From contig SMSO01000031.1 in NCBI GenBank assembly GCA_004764695.1, positions 556,600 through 620,599 of the forward strand: 64,000 nt of DNA, in the 5' to 3' direction. How positions within the stretch are numbered: the first letter of the stretch is position 1; every line of letters starts with the position of its first letter. A program made the position numbers and the translations under genes. This document shows, in pieces, positions 46,673 through 59,114 of this stretch. The notes under the pieces are model-generated. The model was given only the letters and a program-made list of their open reading frames with translations. It did not search any database and was not told the DNA's origin. Source of the stretch: Schizochytrium sp. TIO01. Lineage: Eukaryota > Sar > Bigyra > Thraustochytrida > Thraustochytriidae.

Positions 46673-47435
46673 GCTTTTCCTTCGTTGCTTTGGCAGCTCA
46701 GGCTGCTTTCTTCCTCGAGATCTTTTGTAGTGTCGTTGTTGATTCACAGGTACAGCAGTTGGTAAGGACGGAGGCGAAGGAGGAAGCAGTGGCGAGGGGG
46801 TTTGGGGAGAGACGGATGAACGAGCAGGAGACCTCATTCGTTTCCTTTCGTTGGCTTCGCGATCGCTTAAATGAATTATATGTGTATGTGTGTGTGTTTA
46901 ATAGTCATCTTCTAAATCTTGAAATTGATGTACTTGTTTATTTGTTTACTTATTTATTTTCCAATTAAAAAATAAAGAATACTAAATCGGAGATGGATCA
47001 AGTCCAACGGCAAGGACAAAACGCAAGCGAACGAGTGAATTGGAGAGGGCGAGGCGGCACTTTGGCGCATAAATTTGTATACGTACAAGATACCCTTGGT
47101 GCTAGAGGGGTAGGTTAGAATATTTGCCTTTGTGGCTCGAATTGAGGAATTTGATGCCTAGTTACCAGCTATGAAAATATAGTTTCCATTTTAGAGATCA
47201 AGATCGCAGAATTTCTACTATGTGTGATCGTAATCATTGGTCTTATTTACAATTGATTAGAAAAGCAATTCATCACTGTTCTGTGTCCTTTTCTGAGCCG
47301 TCCCAACTGAGCACGTGTTTCTCCAGGGAAGACAGCATATAGACTGCGGTATCTGCGAAGCTTCGGCACCAAAGCCAATGTGTCTTTCAACTCGCTCAAG
47401 CAGCCCGGCCCGTCAACCTTCGGAGAATCTAGCAC

Positions 47436-47481
47436 TTCTTCTTCTTCTTCTTCTTCTTGATATTCCTGTTCTTCTTCTTCT
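47436..47481. repeat. CTT trinucleotide repeat, interrupted
   Basis: CTT run interrupted by a short unique stretch. Confidence 0.8.
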
Positions 47482-48277
47482 CCTTCCACGTGTGTGGCAG
47501 TCAGCCTGAGCATGGCGAATGAAACAATTGACACAGGCTCAAGAACAACATCATCATCAACAAAAAGAATGGATGAATATCAAGACGAGGTCGTGCAGAA
47601 AAGTTCACAATCTAATAATTCGGCGAAGTCCCAGCACTCAAGTGATTTCTAAAGAAGGATAAAACCCGTATCGATGAAAGACCGTCTGCACACCGAGTCG
47701 CTTACTCTCTCACACACACTCACTCACTTTCTCAGAGTAGTGCCGTGCCTCGATCGGCTTTGCGAGATTCAACCCGCTGCTGTTGTCTAGCGCACGCACG
47801 CGAGAGAGGCGTCGGCGGCGCGTTCTTCTGCTCACTCCAAGACGGGGCCGCTAAGAACGCAGGTCTCTGACGAATGTAATTTCTTTCCAATTGTGCTATT
47901 CTTCGATCCATGCACACGGACAGAAGGTTCAACAACAACTTCAGCAGAAAGTTATTTGGTGATCTTATCTCTTCCGGATCAAATGAGATCTCCTTCGCTT
48001 CGTAGGAAAAGGTATGCTCCCCTTTTTCTTTTTTTTTCTTTCTTAAGTTAAAGTAAAATAATTTTACAAGTAAAAGGCTCTGACTCAGTGGGGGGCTGTT
48101 TCTTTGATGACTTTTCATTCAAAGAATTGCAAAATTGTTTTTCCACGATGTAAAATTAAAAAAGAAATAAAAAAGAATGAAATGCGATAGAATATAATAA
48201 AATAAAGTGTCTCTTATGAGATCTGTTTGGCTGTAACTATTTTTCACATTTATTATTGAAATAAATTATTAATTTTA

Positions 48278-48295
48278 AATAATAATATTATTATT
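48278..48295. repeat. Perfect 18-bp AT palindrome
   Basis: AATAATAATATTATTATT, its own reverse complement, inside an AT-rich stretch (about 48120-48310). Confidence 0.85.
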
Positions 48296-48500
48296 CGAAT
48301 TAATAATATTTTCAATCTATGAAGGATCAAATCAAAAGAGCGCGCAAAAGGTATGCGCTCAGCCTTCACTTCTTCAGCGGTCTCACTTCTGCGCACTTGC
48401 TACTCTCTTTTCAGGCTGGGACAGGATGCTCCGAAAGGAGGCTTTCAGCCGTCTCACTTCGTGTTTGGCGAGCAGAAGAAAGGCGATGCAAACAAACCAA

Positions 48501-48530
48501 CACTCACTCACTCACTCACTCACTCACTCG
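48501..48530. repeat. ACTC tetranucleotide repeat
   Basis: About seven copies of ACTC. Confidence 0.88.
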
Positions 48531-48975
48531 CGATGCATATGCATCATACATGCTCCTGAGTGTCCAATGAATCGGCTCGACGGCGAGAAACGAAGAAAGA
48601 AGAAAGAAGAAAAAGAAAGGATAACTCGAGGTGGGAAAACAACGACAGACACACATAATACATAGAGACCGAAGGGAAACTGGCATAAGAGAGAAGATAA
48701 GTGAGGGCGAAAGAAGAACCTCAATCAGTTCTAGGACAGAAAAGGCACTGATAATATCGAGGGAGCACGCGAACTTTGTGCCATGCCATATGAAAATAAA
48801 TGATAGCAGACTCCAGCACCTGGGCGAAGATCTGAAATGTTGCCACGAGTAAACGCCAAGAAGTCCCGAACGTTCAGCATCTACATTCGAAAAAGTTTAC
48901 ACTTGAAGATAGAATAACTCTATAACACTTTCTTCATCTCGGTCGGCACTTTTCTTTTTGTTGTTGCTGCTTTTA

Positions 48976-49020
48976 TTCTTCTTCTTCTACTTCTTCTTCT
49001 CCTTCTTCTTCTTCTTCTTT
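48976..49020. repeat. CTT trinucleotide repeat
   Basis: CTT units with two single-base interruptions. Confidence 0.88.
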
Positions 49021-49989
49021 ATTGAGGACGTGAAAGAAAAGCAGCAATGGGACTTAAGTGATCCGCCCAACAAAGTAATAAGGAGCTCGCTACCTTCAAG
49101 TGCTGACTGAGCGCGTAATATTGATGACACCTTCCAGCAAGGCGATCTTTGGTCTCTCGCTTTCGCTTTATAAAGTGCCTTCCAACAACCTTTTTGCCAA
49201 GAAAGAAAAAATAAAAAGAAAAGGAAAGGAGAAATGCAAAGCCAACAAGCAAACAGAAGAAACAATGAATGATCTGCTTAATCTCAATCTTGCGGTAAGG
49301 AGGTAGAGCGAATACTCGAGAACTGTTTGCCAGCTAGCTAGCTTTTAGTCATCCTCCCCTCAGTTGAAACTTTCTCCTATTTTCTTTCTATTCCCTTGTT
49401 AATGAGCGGTTCTTTCTACTCATCCAGAATTCATCCTGGAATGAAAGTGCTCCATCTCGTCTGTGCTCACCCCGAGCAAGACGACTTGAAGGAAGGAAGC
49501 AACAACTTGCGGGTTATTCATCCAGAATTACCAAATCTAGGAATTACACGAAGTGCAACTGACTAGCTCCAAGCCTCGCATCACATCGCATCACAACATT
49601 ACTGCAATTGCTCAAATACCCCTTGTAGACGACAGCAAGTGCGGCTTGAGTCCTTCAGGTGCTAAGAAGTAGGTAGCGCCAGTATTCTTTCGCGCGTCCG
49701 CAACAATTCTCTAAGCGAGAGGAGCCTGATTAGCTTATGTCGCACGTTTTTAACCTGAGCCCTCTGCTGCTATATTTGTAGTCCCTGCTGAGGTCTCACA
49801 CGTTCCCTCATATTCTACGCGCCTTTCCCTCTTTCCCAAAGTATTGTAGACTGATTTTGCTAACAAGTTGCAGCAGGTGCCTGAGTAAGAAATAGCGACG
49901 CTACCGACTCCAGGGAATGCCGTCTAGCTGGATCTTCTGCGAAGTGCCAATCTGTAATTCCAATTGCCGCCGTGTGATGCGCATGTGAC

Positions 49990-50018
49990 AAGCCAAGCCA
50001 AGCCGAGCCAAGCCAAGC
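49990..50018. repeat. AGCCA pentanucleotide repeat, second locus
   Basis: Five to six AGCCA units, one changed to AGCCG; the same unit as at 32331-32376. Confidence 0.85.
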
Positions 50019-51196
50019 AAGGAAGGAGGTGGTGGTAGACTGATCAGGGACGCCATCGACACGAGGCCCTTCCAGATGAGCGCTCTGGTCGCTCTGAGCG
50101 GGCGTTTGCCTGCTTCGGACGTTGAATGTCGTCCAGAATGGATGTTGAATGTTGTAATTTGTTAGCGGATAACAAATAGAAACTCACTCGCGCGCTGCAA
50201 ACAAGTCGTACGTTGAGATTTGGGTGTTTCTCTGACTTGTTAGCAGCCTGAAGAAACGAGACTCAGAGTGTTCACTGTTGTAGTTGCATTTTCTGAGTGC
50301 GCCTAAGAGGCGTAGAATTTACAAATGGCAAGCCCATAATGAAAACAAATAAAAAGTAGCAAAATGTTTCAGTAGTGCCATCTCCCTCAAGAGATTCATG
50401 TGTTCCTTTTTAGAAATGAATACAGACCTCTCGTGTTTGCGTGACCAAAGTTTGTTTTTCGATCAATTGGCTTGCGATCTCCCTGTGAATGGTGGAGCAA
50501 GCCTTCGAGCGACTGTCACTTCGAGATTCTCTGTGCGCATTCACACGATTTCAAACTATGATATGGTATACAAAACCGAACAGTTAAATCAGCACAACCT
50601 GTGTCCTGAAATGTCGCCAACCGTACCTCTTCTATGCTCGCTCGCCTCCCTAATATACTTGTACAACCGCAAAAGTCGCACTATTCTAAAGATCATCTCC
50701 ATCTCCATCTACACTACTACAGAGCAAGATCCATCTAAACAAATTCTACGTCACTTTCCTTCATAAATGAACCAACTAGCTGTCTGCCAATTCAATCGCG
50801 GGGCACGAAGCCATCCATTGGCGTTGGTTGCCTTCTTCATGCTTCGTCTCTCGTCGCAATCCAACCAACGTGACATTCCACTCACTCCCTCATCCACCCA
50901 CTCCCACTCGACCAGATTCGCTCCCATCGGTCGCCAGAATTCAACCCTGCGCTGAGTATTGACAATCATCCCGCTCGACCTCCATCGCAGCACCCGACGC
51001 CACTCTTGATCGAAGCCGCTCTCAACCTCCACAACGACATAAGGCACCCTCCACTTGAGAGGCAGCGTGCATCGTTATTGTCGCACATCTCCGCATTGTG
51101 GCAGGCAGCAGTCCGGCTGAACCATTCCCCGCTCCAACCTCGATCTTCCAAAGACTGTCTTGGCTTCTTCGCCTCTGGTTCAGAGCGCGGCGAGAC

Positions 51197-51238
51197 TGAC
51201 TGACTGACTGACTGATTGACTGATTGACTGATTGACTG
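51197..51238. repeat. GACT/GATT tetranucleotide repeat
   Basis: GACTGACT units passing into alternating GATTGACT. Confidence 0.88.
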
Positions 51239-51315
51239 TCGCTGCTCTGCTCCTGAACACGCCAAAGGCAGAGCTCGAGACGCGCAGCCTCCTTGGACGT
51301 CTTCGGAGTCTTTGG

Positions 51316-51384
51316 ATTCTTTCTTATTCTTATTCGCATTCTTATTCGCATTCTTATTCGCATTCTTATTCTTATTCGCATTCT
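51316..51384. repeat. 12-bp tandem repeat TTCTTATTCGCA
   Basis: Copies of TTCTTATTCGCA with one shortened 6-bp copy. Confidence 0.85.
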
Positions 51385-51511
51385 TCGGATCGCTTGCTCT
51401 TCTTTCGGCGTGGTCGAAGTCCCTTCTTCGAGCAGCTCTAGCTGGAGAAGTCTGAGAGATTGCCGAGTTTCCAGGATTTCAGGCAAAGCTTTGGCTTTCT
51501 TGCCGACTAAA

Positions 51512-51690
51512 ATTGCAATGAAATGCAATGAAATGCAATTTAATGCAATGTAATGCAATGTAATGCAATGAAATGCAATTTAATGCAATGAAATGCAATT
51601 TAATGCAATGAAATGCAATTTAATGCAATGAAATGCAATTTAATGCAATGAAATGCAATGAAATGCAATGAAATGCAAAGCAAAGAAATG
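51512..51690. repeat. 10-bp periodic AATGCAATGA/AATGCAATTT repeat
   Basis: About 17 copies of a 10-bp unit, AATGCAAT followed by GA, GT or TT. The variants alternate in a partly regular order, suggesting a higher-order 20-bp unit. Confidence 0.9.
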
Positions 51691-52046
51691 AAATGCAAGG
51701 CAAAATGGAAACAAATGAAATCGATCGACGTGGGCGTCCCTCCTCGGCTAGCCAGCCGTCGCGTGGAGGTTTTCGGGGTTCATCCATCTCCTGAGCAAAA
51801 GCAGTCGATCTCGCGCTTTGGTGGAGTGTTTGTTAGTTGTTGTTGTTGTCACAATGTTGTCTCCGGCACCGACAGCTCCAAGAACGGGAACGCATTTCTT
51901 TTAGTTGAGTTTCTTATTGGTGGACGAACATCCGTGCGTCCGCCGATCCGATGCGAGCCGTGCTCTCGGCTCTTCCTGCTCGCTGTGGCTGTACCACCAT
52001 CGATCGCCAGCTCTCTCTCCGTCCCTCCTGGTGGCTACCTGCCAGC

Positions 52047-52133
52047 CCATCCATCCATCCATCCATCCATCCATCCATTCATTCATTCATTCATTCATTC
52101 ATTCATTCATTCATTCATTCATTCATTCATTCC
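52047..52133. repeat. CATC then CATT tetranucleotide repeat
   Basis: CATC run (52047-52077) changing to a CATT run up to 52131. Confidence 0.92.
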
Positions 52134-52240
52134 GGAAGACCATTCTAAAGTCATCCATCGTTTGTGCTTCGATCGATCCTTTCATTCATTCTTTCATTCT
52201 TTCATTCCGGAAGACCATTCTAAAGTCATCCATCGTTTCG
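52131..52240. repeat. 75-bp tandem duplication
   Basis: The segment TCCGGAAGACCATTCTAAAG and the following ~30 bp occur at 52131 and again at 52206, linked by CATT/CTTT units. The copies are identical apart from a 6-bp indel. Confidence 0.9.
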
Positions 52241-53065
52241 ATCGATCCTCTGACAAGAAAGCCAACAAAGGAACCTTTTCATTATAATATCATTTTATTA
52301 ATTTTAAAATCAAAACGAACGCCTTCCTTTCTATCTATCCCTTTTCCTTTCTTTTTCTATTACCTCTCTCCTCCATAGCTTTTCTTTGCAGTCAGTCAGG
52401 GTGTGCACTCCTCCCATCAGATCCCCGGCCTGGAGGTCAGGCACAGACGGAGAGAGCCTTCGACTGCAAGAACGCGCTCGAAGCCGCGCTCTCCTCGGCC
52501 TCCAGCCTCATGCCGGCGGCCTCTGCGGAGAACGCGCCGCTGTCTTCTGCCCGCCCTGGCTCTGCTGCAAGCCGCTTGCGACCGCCTTTCCAAAAGTAGT
52601 CCACAAGCGTGCGCAAGCTCGTCCTTACGCAGGGGCCATCCATGGCATGCGTGCGTGCCTGCTGCCAGCGGCCGAGCTCCTGCCGGCGAGCTCCACGCGC
52701 AGCGACAGCAGACGTCCCGCGGCACGCAGACTGCCTCTTCGTTGGAGTCATCGAAACCGCTCCACGTCGATGACGGATGTCACATTGGCGGATGGAGAGA
52801 GATGGAGCTTTTGCTTGCCGCACGACTGGGCTCGGGTCGAGGGCGGCGAGAACTTGGCCAAGATCTCAACGGCTGCGCGCGTAAACCAAATTCATACGAG
52901 CGACGGCTCGATCAGCTCGAGAGAACCTCGCTCAGCGGACATTCTGGCTCCAGGTCGTGGCCAAGACGGGCGAGTGTTGAAGGCCATGGAGGCCATGGAA
53001 TCGCGGGCGGATGACCTCAAGAATCGCGGCAGAAGAGGGCGCCCGATGACCTCATTGAACTTCCA

Positions 53066-53122
53066 TTGAAATGCCATTGAAATTGCATTGGAAACCCATT
53101 GGAACCTCATTGAAATTGCATC
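53066..53122. repeat. Imperfect CATTGAAAT repeat
   Basis: Degenerate 9-13 bp units based on CATTGAAA and CATTGGAA. Confidence 0.75.
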
Positions 53123-54293
53123 GAAAGCGCGTGGCAGGCAAGCGCTGCACGGGGCATTTCGAACCATCCGTTCGCGCTTAAATCGTCACCGCATGCATAC
53201 AGAGTCTCGGGCTTGGGTTCGAGTGAACGCGGGTCTTTCAGTTTCGAAGAGTGGCTCTCCGTATTGTCTCCGAGCCACAGGAATGCTGTAGCGATTTGGT
53301 AACGCCGCGCTTCAAGAGCTCCATGAGTTTATTCGATCCACGAAGACCCGGTACCTCAAACTCGGCAAGCTCTTGCAACGCCAGGAGTGCTGCTGGCTTC
53401 TCCCGGCCGAGAATGAGAGCAGCAAGTACCTGGAGGACGAGCGTGTCGCCTGCTCGACTGTTTGGTAAGGAGCGTTGGCTCTTCTCGCTTTTAGCCGCAT
53501 GAGCCAACGAAGGATACTTCCGTAGCGTTGCGGTACATCCTTAAACTGTGCTGGTGGCGGATGGCTCTACTCAATTGAAACTCAATTGAAGTTCCGCTCG
53601 CCAGCCGCCGCTGTCTCTGTACCTTCCTCTTGACTTGCCCAAACCGCTCAGGCGCAAGTTCGCTCAAGAGCGCGACCTCGACAAAAGGGAAGTGGGTTAT
53701 AGTTGCCAAGCAGGCGCAAAGACGGGAGGGAAGGAGGAGAAGAACAAGGAGCAAAGGCAAAACCGCAGAGGCCATGAACATGAAAGGGGATGGATACCAG
53801 AGAGCCCGAAATGATCCCTTTTTCTTATCTGTCTCTTTTTTTGTGTGTGTGAATCGATTACAGGCAATGAATGATCAGTCACAGTTAAACTTTTATTTAC
53901 TCTTCCGTAGAAAACAAACTGGCGAAAGTCCCTCTGAAGTGGGAAGGAGCACTTTCGCACAAAGAAGTCTTGGTAGGCCTATCTAACCAGAGCAGTAGGA
54001 CCGCGAAAGACCGGTCCCGATGTCCTACGTCGCCCGTCTCTTTTGCGCCGACTCTTCCTTTAGAAAGAACGCAGCTAGAGACAAACTCTTGGAGGAAGGG
54101 GTGGGACAGCCCACAGTGATCACCTATCTGCACTGCCACTCAAATCCTCAGTGGCGCAGAGAGGGAAATAACTACCCTCTCGAGCGAACAGCTTCCATAC
54201 CACTGTGCCAGTCGCACCTAGTACTAAGGCTCTCTCCCACAGCGCAAGTACTTGAAAGACCTCTGCGCACAATTGAGTCACTTCTTACTCAAC

Positions 54294-54296
54294 AAG

Positions 54297-54326
<30 letters not shown>
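54294..54326. repeat. AGA trinucleotide repeat
   Basis: Eleven copies of GAA/AGA. Confidence 0.9.
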
Positions 54327-54327
<1 letters not shown>

Positions 54328-54679
54328 CCTTCGCTTTCTCTTTCTCCCTTCATCGCTTGAGCTCCCCCTTTCCTCTCTTCATGGCGTGGTTGTCGATCCT
54401 CTCCACCTCTCTGCCAACATCCAGCGTAAATACCCTTTCCGGACCACTCTGCGTCTTCGCTCAAAAAAGCCATAGGTCGTCCGGTGCAAGTAGGAAAACA
54501 GGAAAGAATCCTTTCTGGAGCGCTTGAAAGGGAAACAAACAAACAAACAAACAAACCAAAGCAGCGCAGCGCAGTAGGCACGCAGTACCCACAGCTACTC
54601 CTCCAATTCCTCCAACCAAAGCATTCATTCATTCCACTTACTCTTCAAGTTCACCTGCTGACACTATTGTCACAACAAT

Positions 54680-54702
54680 CTTCTTCTTCTTCTTCTTCTT
54701 CT
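54680..54702. repeat. CTT trinucleotide repeat
   Basis: Seven to eight copies of CTT. Confidence 0.88.
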
Positions 54703-54840
54703 AAAATAAAAAGTAAAAATGATTTGATTTGATTTGATTCTTATTAATAAAAAGTTATCGACCAAAATAAAAGAACTTCTAAAGGCATCGAAAACGCTCC
54801 AAAGGCAAGCAAGCAAGCAAGCAAATGCTTTCCGCCGACC

Positions 54841-54960
54841 GCCTTCGCGAGCTCGCCCTTGGCAGCCTGGCCAGAGCCCGCCCCTCGAGCCTGCTTCGCC
54901 TGGCCGCGTGGCCTCCGCTCGCCGGCCTCCGCTTGTCTCCGCTCATCTCTCGCCGCGACG
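54841..54960. other. GC-rich island
   Basis: By hand count 90 of 120 bases are G or C (about 75%). Frames are open on both strands because stop codons are rare. No CDS supported. Confidence 0.7.
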
Positions 54961-55445
54961 TTGTTGAGGAAGAAAGCCGCGCCGGCGGACGCTTCATCGC
55001 CAGGGTTCAGGACCCCAACTCGACGGCTGCAGGGGCTCCGCTCGATAGCTAGCTGGCTCCAGCCGCCTCAGCAGGGGGCGGATGTCAACTCGCGGGTCTT
55101 GGAGTTGTTGTTGTTGTCATCCCCGTTATCCCTTCCGCTTTCACCTTCTTCCCTGGTGAGGAATTGGACGCGGTGGGTTAGAGGGTGGTAGTCCACTGCT
55201 AACTTGGTAGTCTTCTGAGGAACATGAGTTCTTTGCGTGTCTTGCAAAGCTACCTACGATGAGACTTGTTGGTTCCTGATCTTGGAGTTTGGACAAGTGG
55301 GAGCTTGGTCAGGGTGAATAGCTGATTTGTCCAGAGAGGCAACGGCTTATGGCCGACTCAGTGTTCACCACAACATCCGCTTTGATTTTTTCACTCTGCT
55401 ACATTCATTTGTTCATTCGTTCGCTGCTACAATCGATCGAGCAAT

Positions 55446-55600
55446 CATTCATTCTTACAATTATTATATTCATCCATATTTAGTCATTTTCATACATTCA
55501 TTCATTCTTACAATTATTGTATTCATCCATATTAAGTCATTTTCATACATTCATATATTCATTCATTCTTACAATTATTCATTCATATTTATTCGTATTC
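55446..55600. repeat. Three copies of a 53-61 bp repeat
   Basis: CATTCATTCTTACAATTATT begins at 55446, 55499 and 55560 (the third copy is cut short), with CATCCATATT and AGTCATTTTCATACATT between. Confidence 0.88.
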
Positions 55601-56041
55601 GCTCACTTCTACAATAAACCAATTTGCTTAGAAGCAGCAAAACCAGCGGGATGCCATTTGAGGTCGCCACGGAGCTCCATCGTGCTGGCATTGTGCGAGA
55701 AAGTTGTTGTTTTATTTCTTTGGCTGGCGTGGACTCTTCGGATATACTCAATTTATACCTCTGACTAGACCTCGCACGGTGCTCAGACCGTCTTGCCTTG
55801 TGCTGGCTTACCGCTTCTGCCCAGTTCCAATGTGTAAAACAGAATACGTACCTTCTGCCACCAGTGTCGACTGCTCCTGTCTAAAACTGGTTTTTGGAGT
55901 TCTGTAAGCGGGAGCAGGCTAACAGGCAAGCGAGTTCGACTCGAGCGGAGCGAGTGCGAAGAGTCTGTGCGAAGACGTTGGCGATTAACGTGATGTTCGA
56001 TCGAGGCTACGAGAGGCCGGCTACTGGCAGCCAACTGGCTA

Positions 56042-56101
56042 CTTGCTTGCTTGCTTGCTTGCTTGCTTACTCAGTGATTGATTGATTGATGGACTGACTG
56101 A
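56042..56101. repeat. CTTG, GATT and GACT tetranucleotide repeats
   Basis: CTTG run (56042-56067) followed by GATT and GACT units. Confidence 0.85.
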
Positions 56102-56520
56102 CTTAGCGCCTACCCCCTTGGCTGGCTGGCAAGGATTTCCCACCTCTGCTTAGCTCTATCACTGTTGTAGTCTTTGTGGCACACCGTAGTCTCGAGACTC
56201 TAGAACAAAGAGCTCGTTCGAACGTTGGCTTAGGCTTTCTGTCAAGACTACTGCTCTTGTTGAAAAGAAATGGAGGTTCGGATTGATCGATCGAGCCTTT
56301 ATTTGTTTCTTTGTTGGTTGCTTTTTTTTGCTTTGCTTTAGTTTGGACTGCTTTGGATTGGCTTAGTAATGTCGCTTGCGTAGTTCAAGTAGATACGAAG
56401 CTTTAAAGGTACCTAGGGTAGCAACTGAGGGGACTGTTGCAGACAGACCGTCGGAATTGTAATGGAACTTTCCACTTCCGCTCACTCCGACATATGAAAT
56501 TCATAATCACTTCTTTTGAT

Positions 56521-57000
56521 TTTGTTCGTCTTGATTTTTACATTTTTTTTTTGGTTGTTTGCTTTTTTGCTTTTTTAATATAAATATTTTTTCAACTTTA
56601 AATATATGGAACAATTCAATGTTTTGATTTTTAAAATGTAACTATTATTAAAATGATTTTTTAATGTTTTTTTAAAAAGCGAAACAGTTTCGTGTTTTTA
56701 TTAATCAGAGTATTTGTTGTCAAATTCGATGCATAATTTTAAAAATTAACTTGAAAAACTAAGTTATTTCCCAATTGTTCTTAACATTTTAAAGAAATTG
56801 TATCATGACAGTGAATATAAAGTTACAGTATAATGCATGCACCCTTCTTCGTAAATGTTTATTTATGAAAAGCACAAATGAATAGAAATAGTTCACTTTT
56901 TTTTTAACTATTTTTTTTTTCATTTTGGCAACGTTTTTAAAGCAAACTTCATTTCTTGCTTTTAAAACTTATTAACTTTTAGAGGATCTCTTTTAGTTAG
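56521..57000. other. AT-rich island
   Basis: By hand count 106 of 480 bases are G or C (about 22%), against 75% less than 2 kb to the left. It contains several T and A runs and no gene. Confidence 0.75.
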
Positions 57001-57242
57001 TTTTGAATCGGGATCCGTCCGGCGTCCGCGACTAACGACCATTCTGAAACTCCGTCGATTATATGTAGGCTTACCTATATATATTATTTTCACGTGAAAG
57101 GTTTGTGAGGGTTAGACAAAAAATTGATAAGCAACAAAATGAAGTATGTTAACATTTTACATTCATCCTAATTCTCACAAGTTTGGGATAAAGTATTTAT
57201 GCATTTAAAGGGTTTTCTGATCATGATATCACATAATTATTC

Positions 57243-57270
57243 CCTCTCTCTCTCTCTCTCTCTCTCTCAT
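57243..57270. repeat. CT dinucleotide repeat
   Basis: About 14 copies of CT. Confidence 0.9.
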
Positions 57271-57609
57271 TTCACCATGAAGAAATAACAGTTTACATCT
57301 TTGCCTTCAAGAAATGATGATTTCACCAATTTGCCTCGTTTACTAACAATCCTAAAACTAATGATGATAATTCCAACAATACTCTGCTATCCGCTGATGA
57401 TCTCATAGTAGGAGGAGAATAACAATGAAAACGGCACACTAACTAAATCTATCCAAGTTCCTACCAACAAGACAGACAGTGGCTGTCTGCCACTCTTCCT
57501 AGTTGTCTCCCTCCAGAGTCTCCTTGAGCGCCAAGACGTGGTTGCCGGGAAGCTCCACCTCGGCGACGACGCCATCGTCTACGAGCTGGCTCCGACTCAC
57601 GAGATTACT

Positions 57610-57722
57610 ATCTATCCAGCCAGCCAACCAACCAACCAACCATCCATCCATCCATCCATTTATTCCATCATTCATACGAACATACATTCATTCCTTCATT
57701 CATTCCTTCATTCATCTATTTA
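57610..57722. repeat. AACC, CATC and CATT tetranucleotide tract
   Basis: AACC units, then CATC, then CATT variants. Confidence 0.85.
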
Positions 57723-58149
57723 TAGTTATTTAGTTATAGTTATCTGGTTCTATCTATAGAGTTGCCTGTCTTTCATGGTGCGCCAATTCTTCGCAGCGGT
57801 GGCGCCTCTGCTTGCTCCCATACCGCTGCTTTCGAGAGGCCTTTTCGAAGTGCTTCTGTTTGTTTGTGGTAACCGAGAGATCCCATCGATGCTCAATAGC
57901 GCCGCCCATACAACGAGATTGATTGCGGACAGAGCGGCGACGCTTCTGCCGGTGAGTGACGTCGATGTTCTTCCTTTGGACGCAAAGATGGAAAGAGATT
58001 CACTGCATGCCACGATTCCATTGGCGTCCTATTGCTCTCCTCGGAACGAATCTGCGGAGAAGTTGCTATGCTCTGCTCAGCTCCGCCAAAACTTTGCGGA
58101 GTTTGGCGGAACTCTTCGGAAGGCAGAAGAAAGCAAACAACACAGGAAC

Positions 58150-58222
58150 AATAATAATTGGCTCAAATAACAACAAACAACACCAACAACAAACAAACAC
58201 CAACAACAATAAACAAACTCTT
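58150..58222. repeat. CAA/AAC-rich tract
   Basis: Irregular AAC, CAACAA and AAACAAAC units. Confidence 0.8.
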
Positions 58223-58508
58223 TGTAGATTCTTGTTTCTGCTTCCGTCTGTCTATTAAGGTCTTTTCCATCGATGGCCTCTGGAAGGAAGGGAGCCTTTC
58301 AAGAACTTCTGATGAAAGCTTGGGAGGTGTCGGCAAGTTCGCATTATTGCAAAGCTCTGCAACTGCAACTCGATTCGATGCGATGCGATGGCACTTCGGG
58401 GGAGACAGCTTTGTGCTTCGCGGAGGTGAGGTGGGAAGAGGGATGGCGATACCTTGGTATGCAAAGCGTGTTCGCGTTGGAGTCGACTCCAATCAGATGA
58501 AGGACTTC

Positions 58509-58575
58509 AATCATTCATTCATTCATTCATTCATTCATTCATTCCATTATCCATCCATTCCTCCATCCATTGCCT
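58509..58575. repeat. CATT/CATC tetranucleotide repeat
   Basis: CATT units followed by CCATCCATT variants. Confidence 0.9.
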
Positions 58576-59114
58576 CCGTTTTGTCCCTGCAGAGGGAAAG
58601 AAGAAAGAAATGGGAAGAAAGCAGAAGGCACAGCATTGGTCATAACTTCGCAGTTTTCCAAAACCAAAATTGGCCCCAGGCGGGCGATCCGCTCGTGGAG
58701 GCTGCCGCGCTCCGCTCCGCCCAAGACGGGCCGCGAGCAAGGCCTGCTGGACCGCCTTAACTGCCATCCCGCCCGAGCCGCGGTTCGAGCCGCAAGGCGT
58801 GGCCGACCTCTAACCCTCCAAACGTCGAAGCTCTCCGGCCGTTCCCATCAATTATGATTGCGGTTTCTATGGTTCTTCTCTGATTTGGTTTCTTTCCACT
58901 GTGCTCTTCTGAGAGTGAAATGAGATGAGATGAGATGAGACTTCTTTATGGAGGTAAAAAGGTTTAAAAGTTGAAATGTGAAAATGTGGAAAGTGAATGG
59001 AGGATTTGTCTTGGAAAAGGCTTGACTTCTTCGGAATCTGGTGCACTCGTGAATTCGCTCGCATCCCGCCCGCCTGGATCAACGGCCTGCCTTCTCCGCA
59101 GCCGAGGAAGCTGA

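Larger units (their letters stand above)
40544..51000. other. Gene-free block, middle part
   Basis: About 10.5 kb with no supported gene. Mixed composition with AT-rich patches (40780-40940, 42180-42310, 48120-48310). Frames of 110-140 codons (for example 43326-43736 minus and 42978-43406 plus) show no family motif and often overlap each other on opposite strands. Confidence 0.5.
51001..57000. other. Gene-free block, compositional mosaic
   Basis: No supported gene. GC-rich islands (52400-53040, 54830-55080) produce long overlapping frames on both strands. They alternate with microsatellites and with an AT-rich island at 56521-57000. Confidence 0.5.

Noticed and set aside
52386-53069. Overlapping frames of 203-227 codons on the plus strand and 102-128 on the minus strand
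   Set aside because: GC-rich DNA with few stop codons; several frames are open at once and none shows a domain.
54825-55191. Frames of 75-110 codons rich in Ala, Arg, Leu and Pro
   Set aside because: They lie in the 75% GC island; composition explains them.
57775-58170. 131-codon plus-strand frame with hydrophobic start
   Set aside because: It ends in the CAA-rich tract, has an overlapping open minus frame and no recognisable motif.
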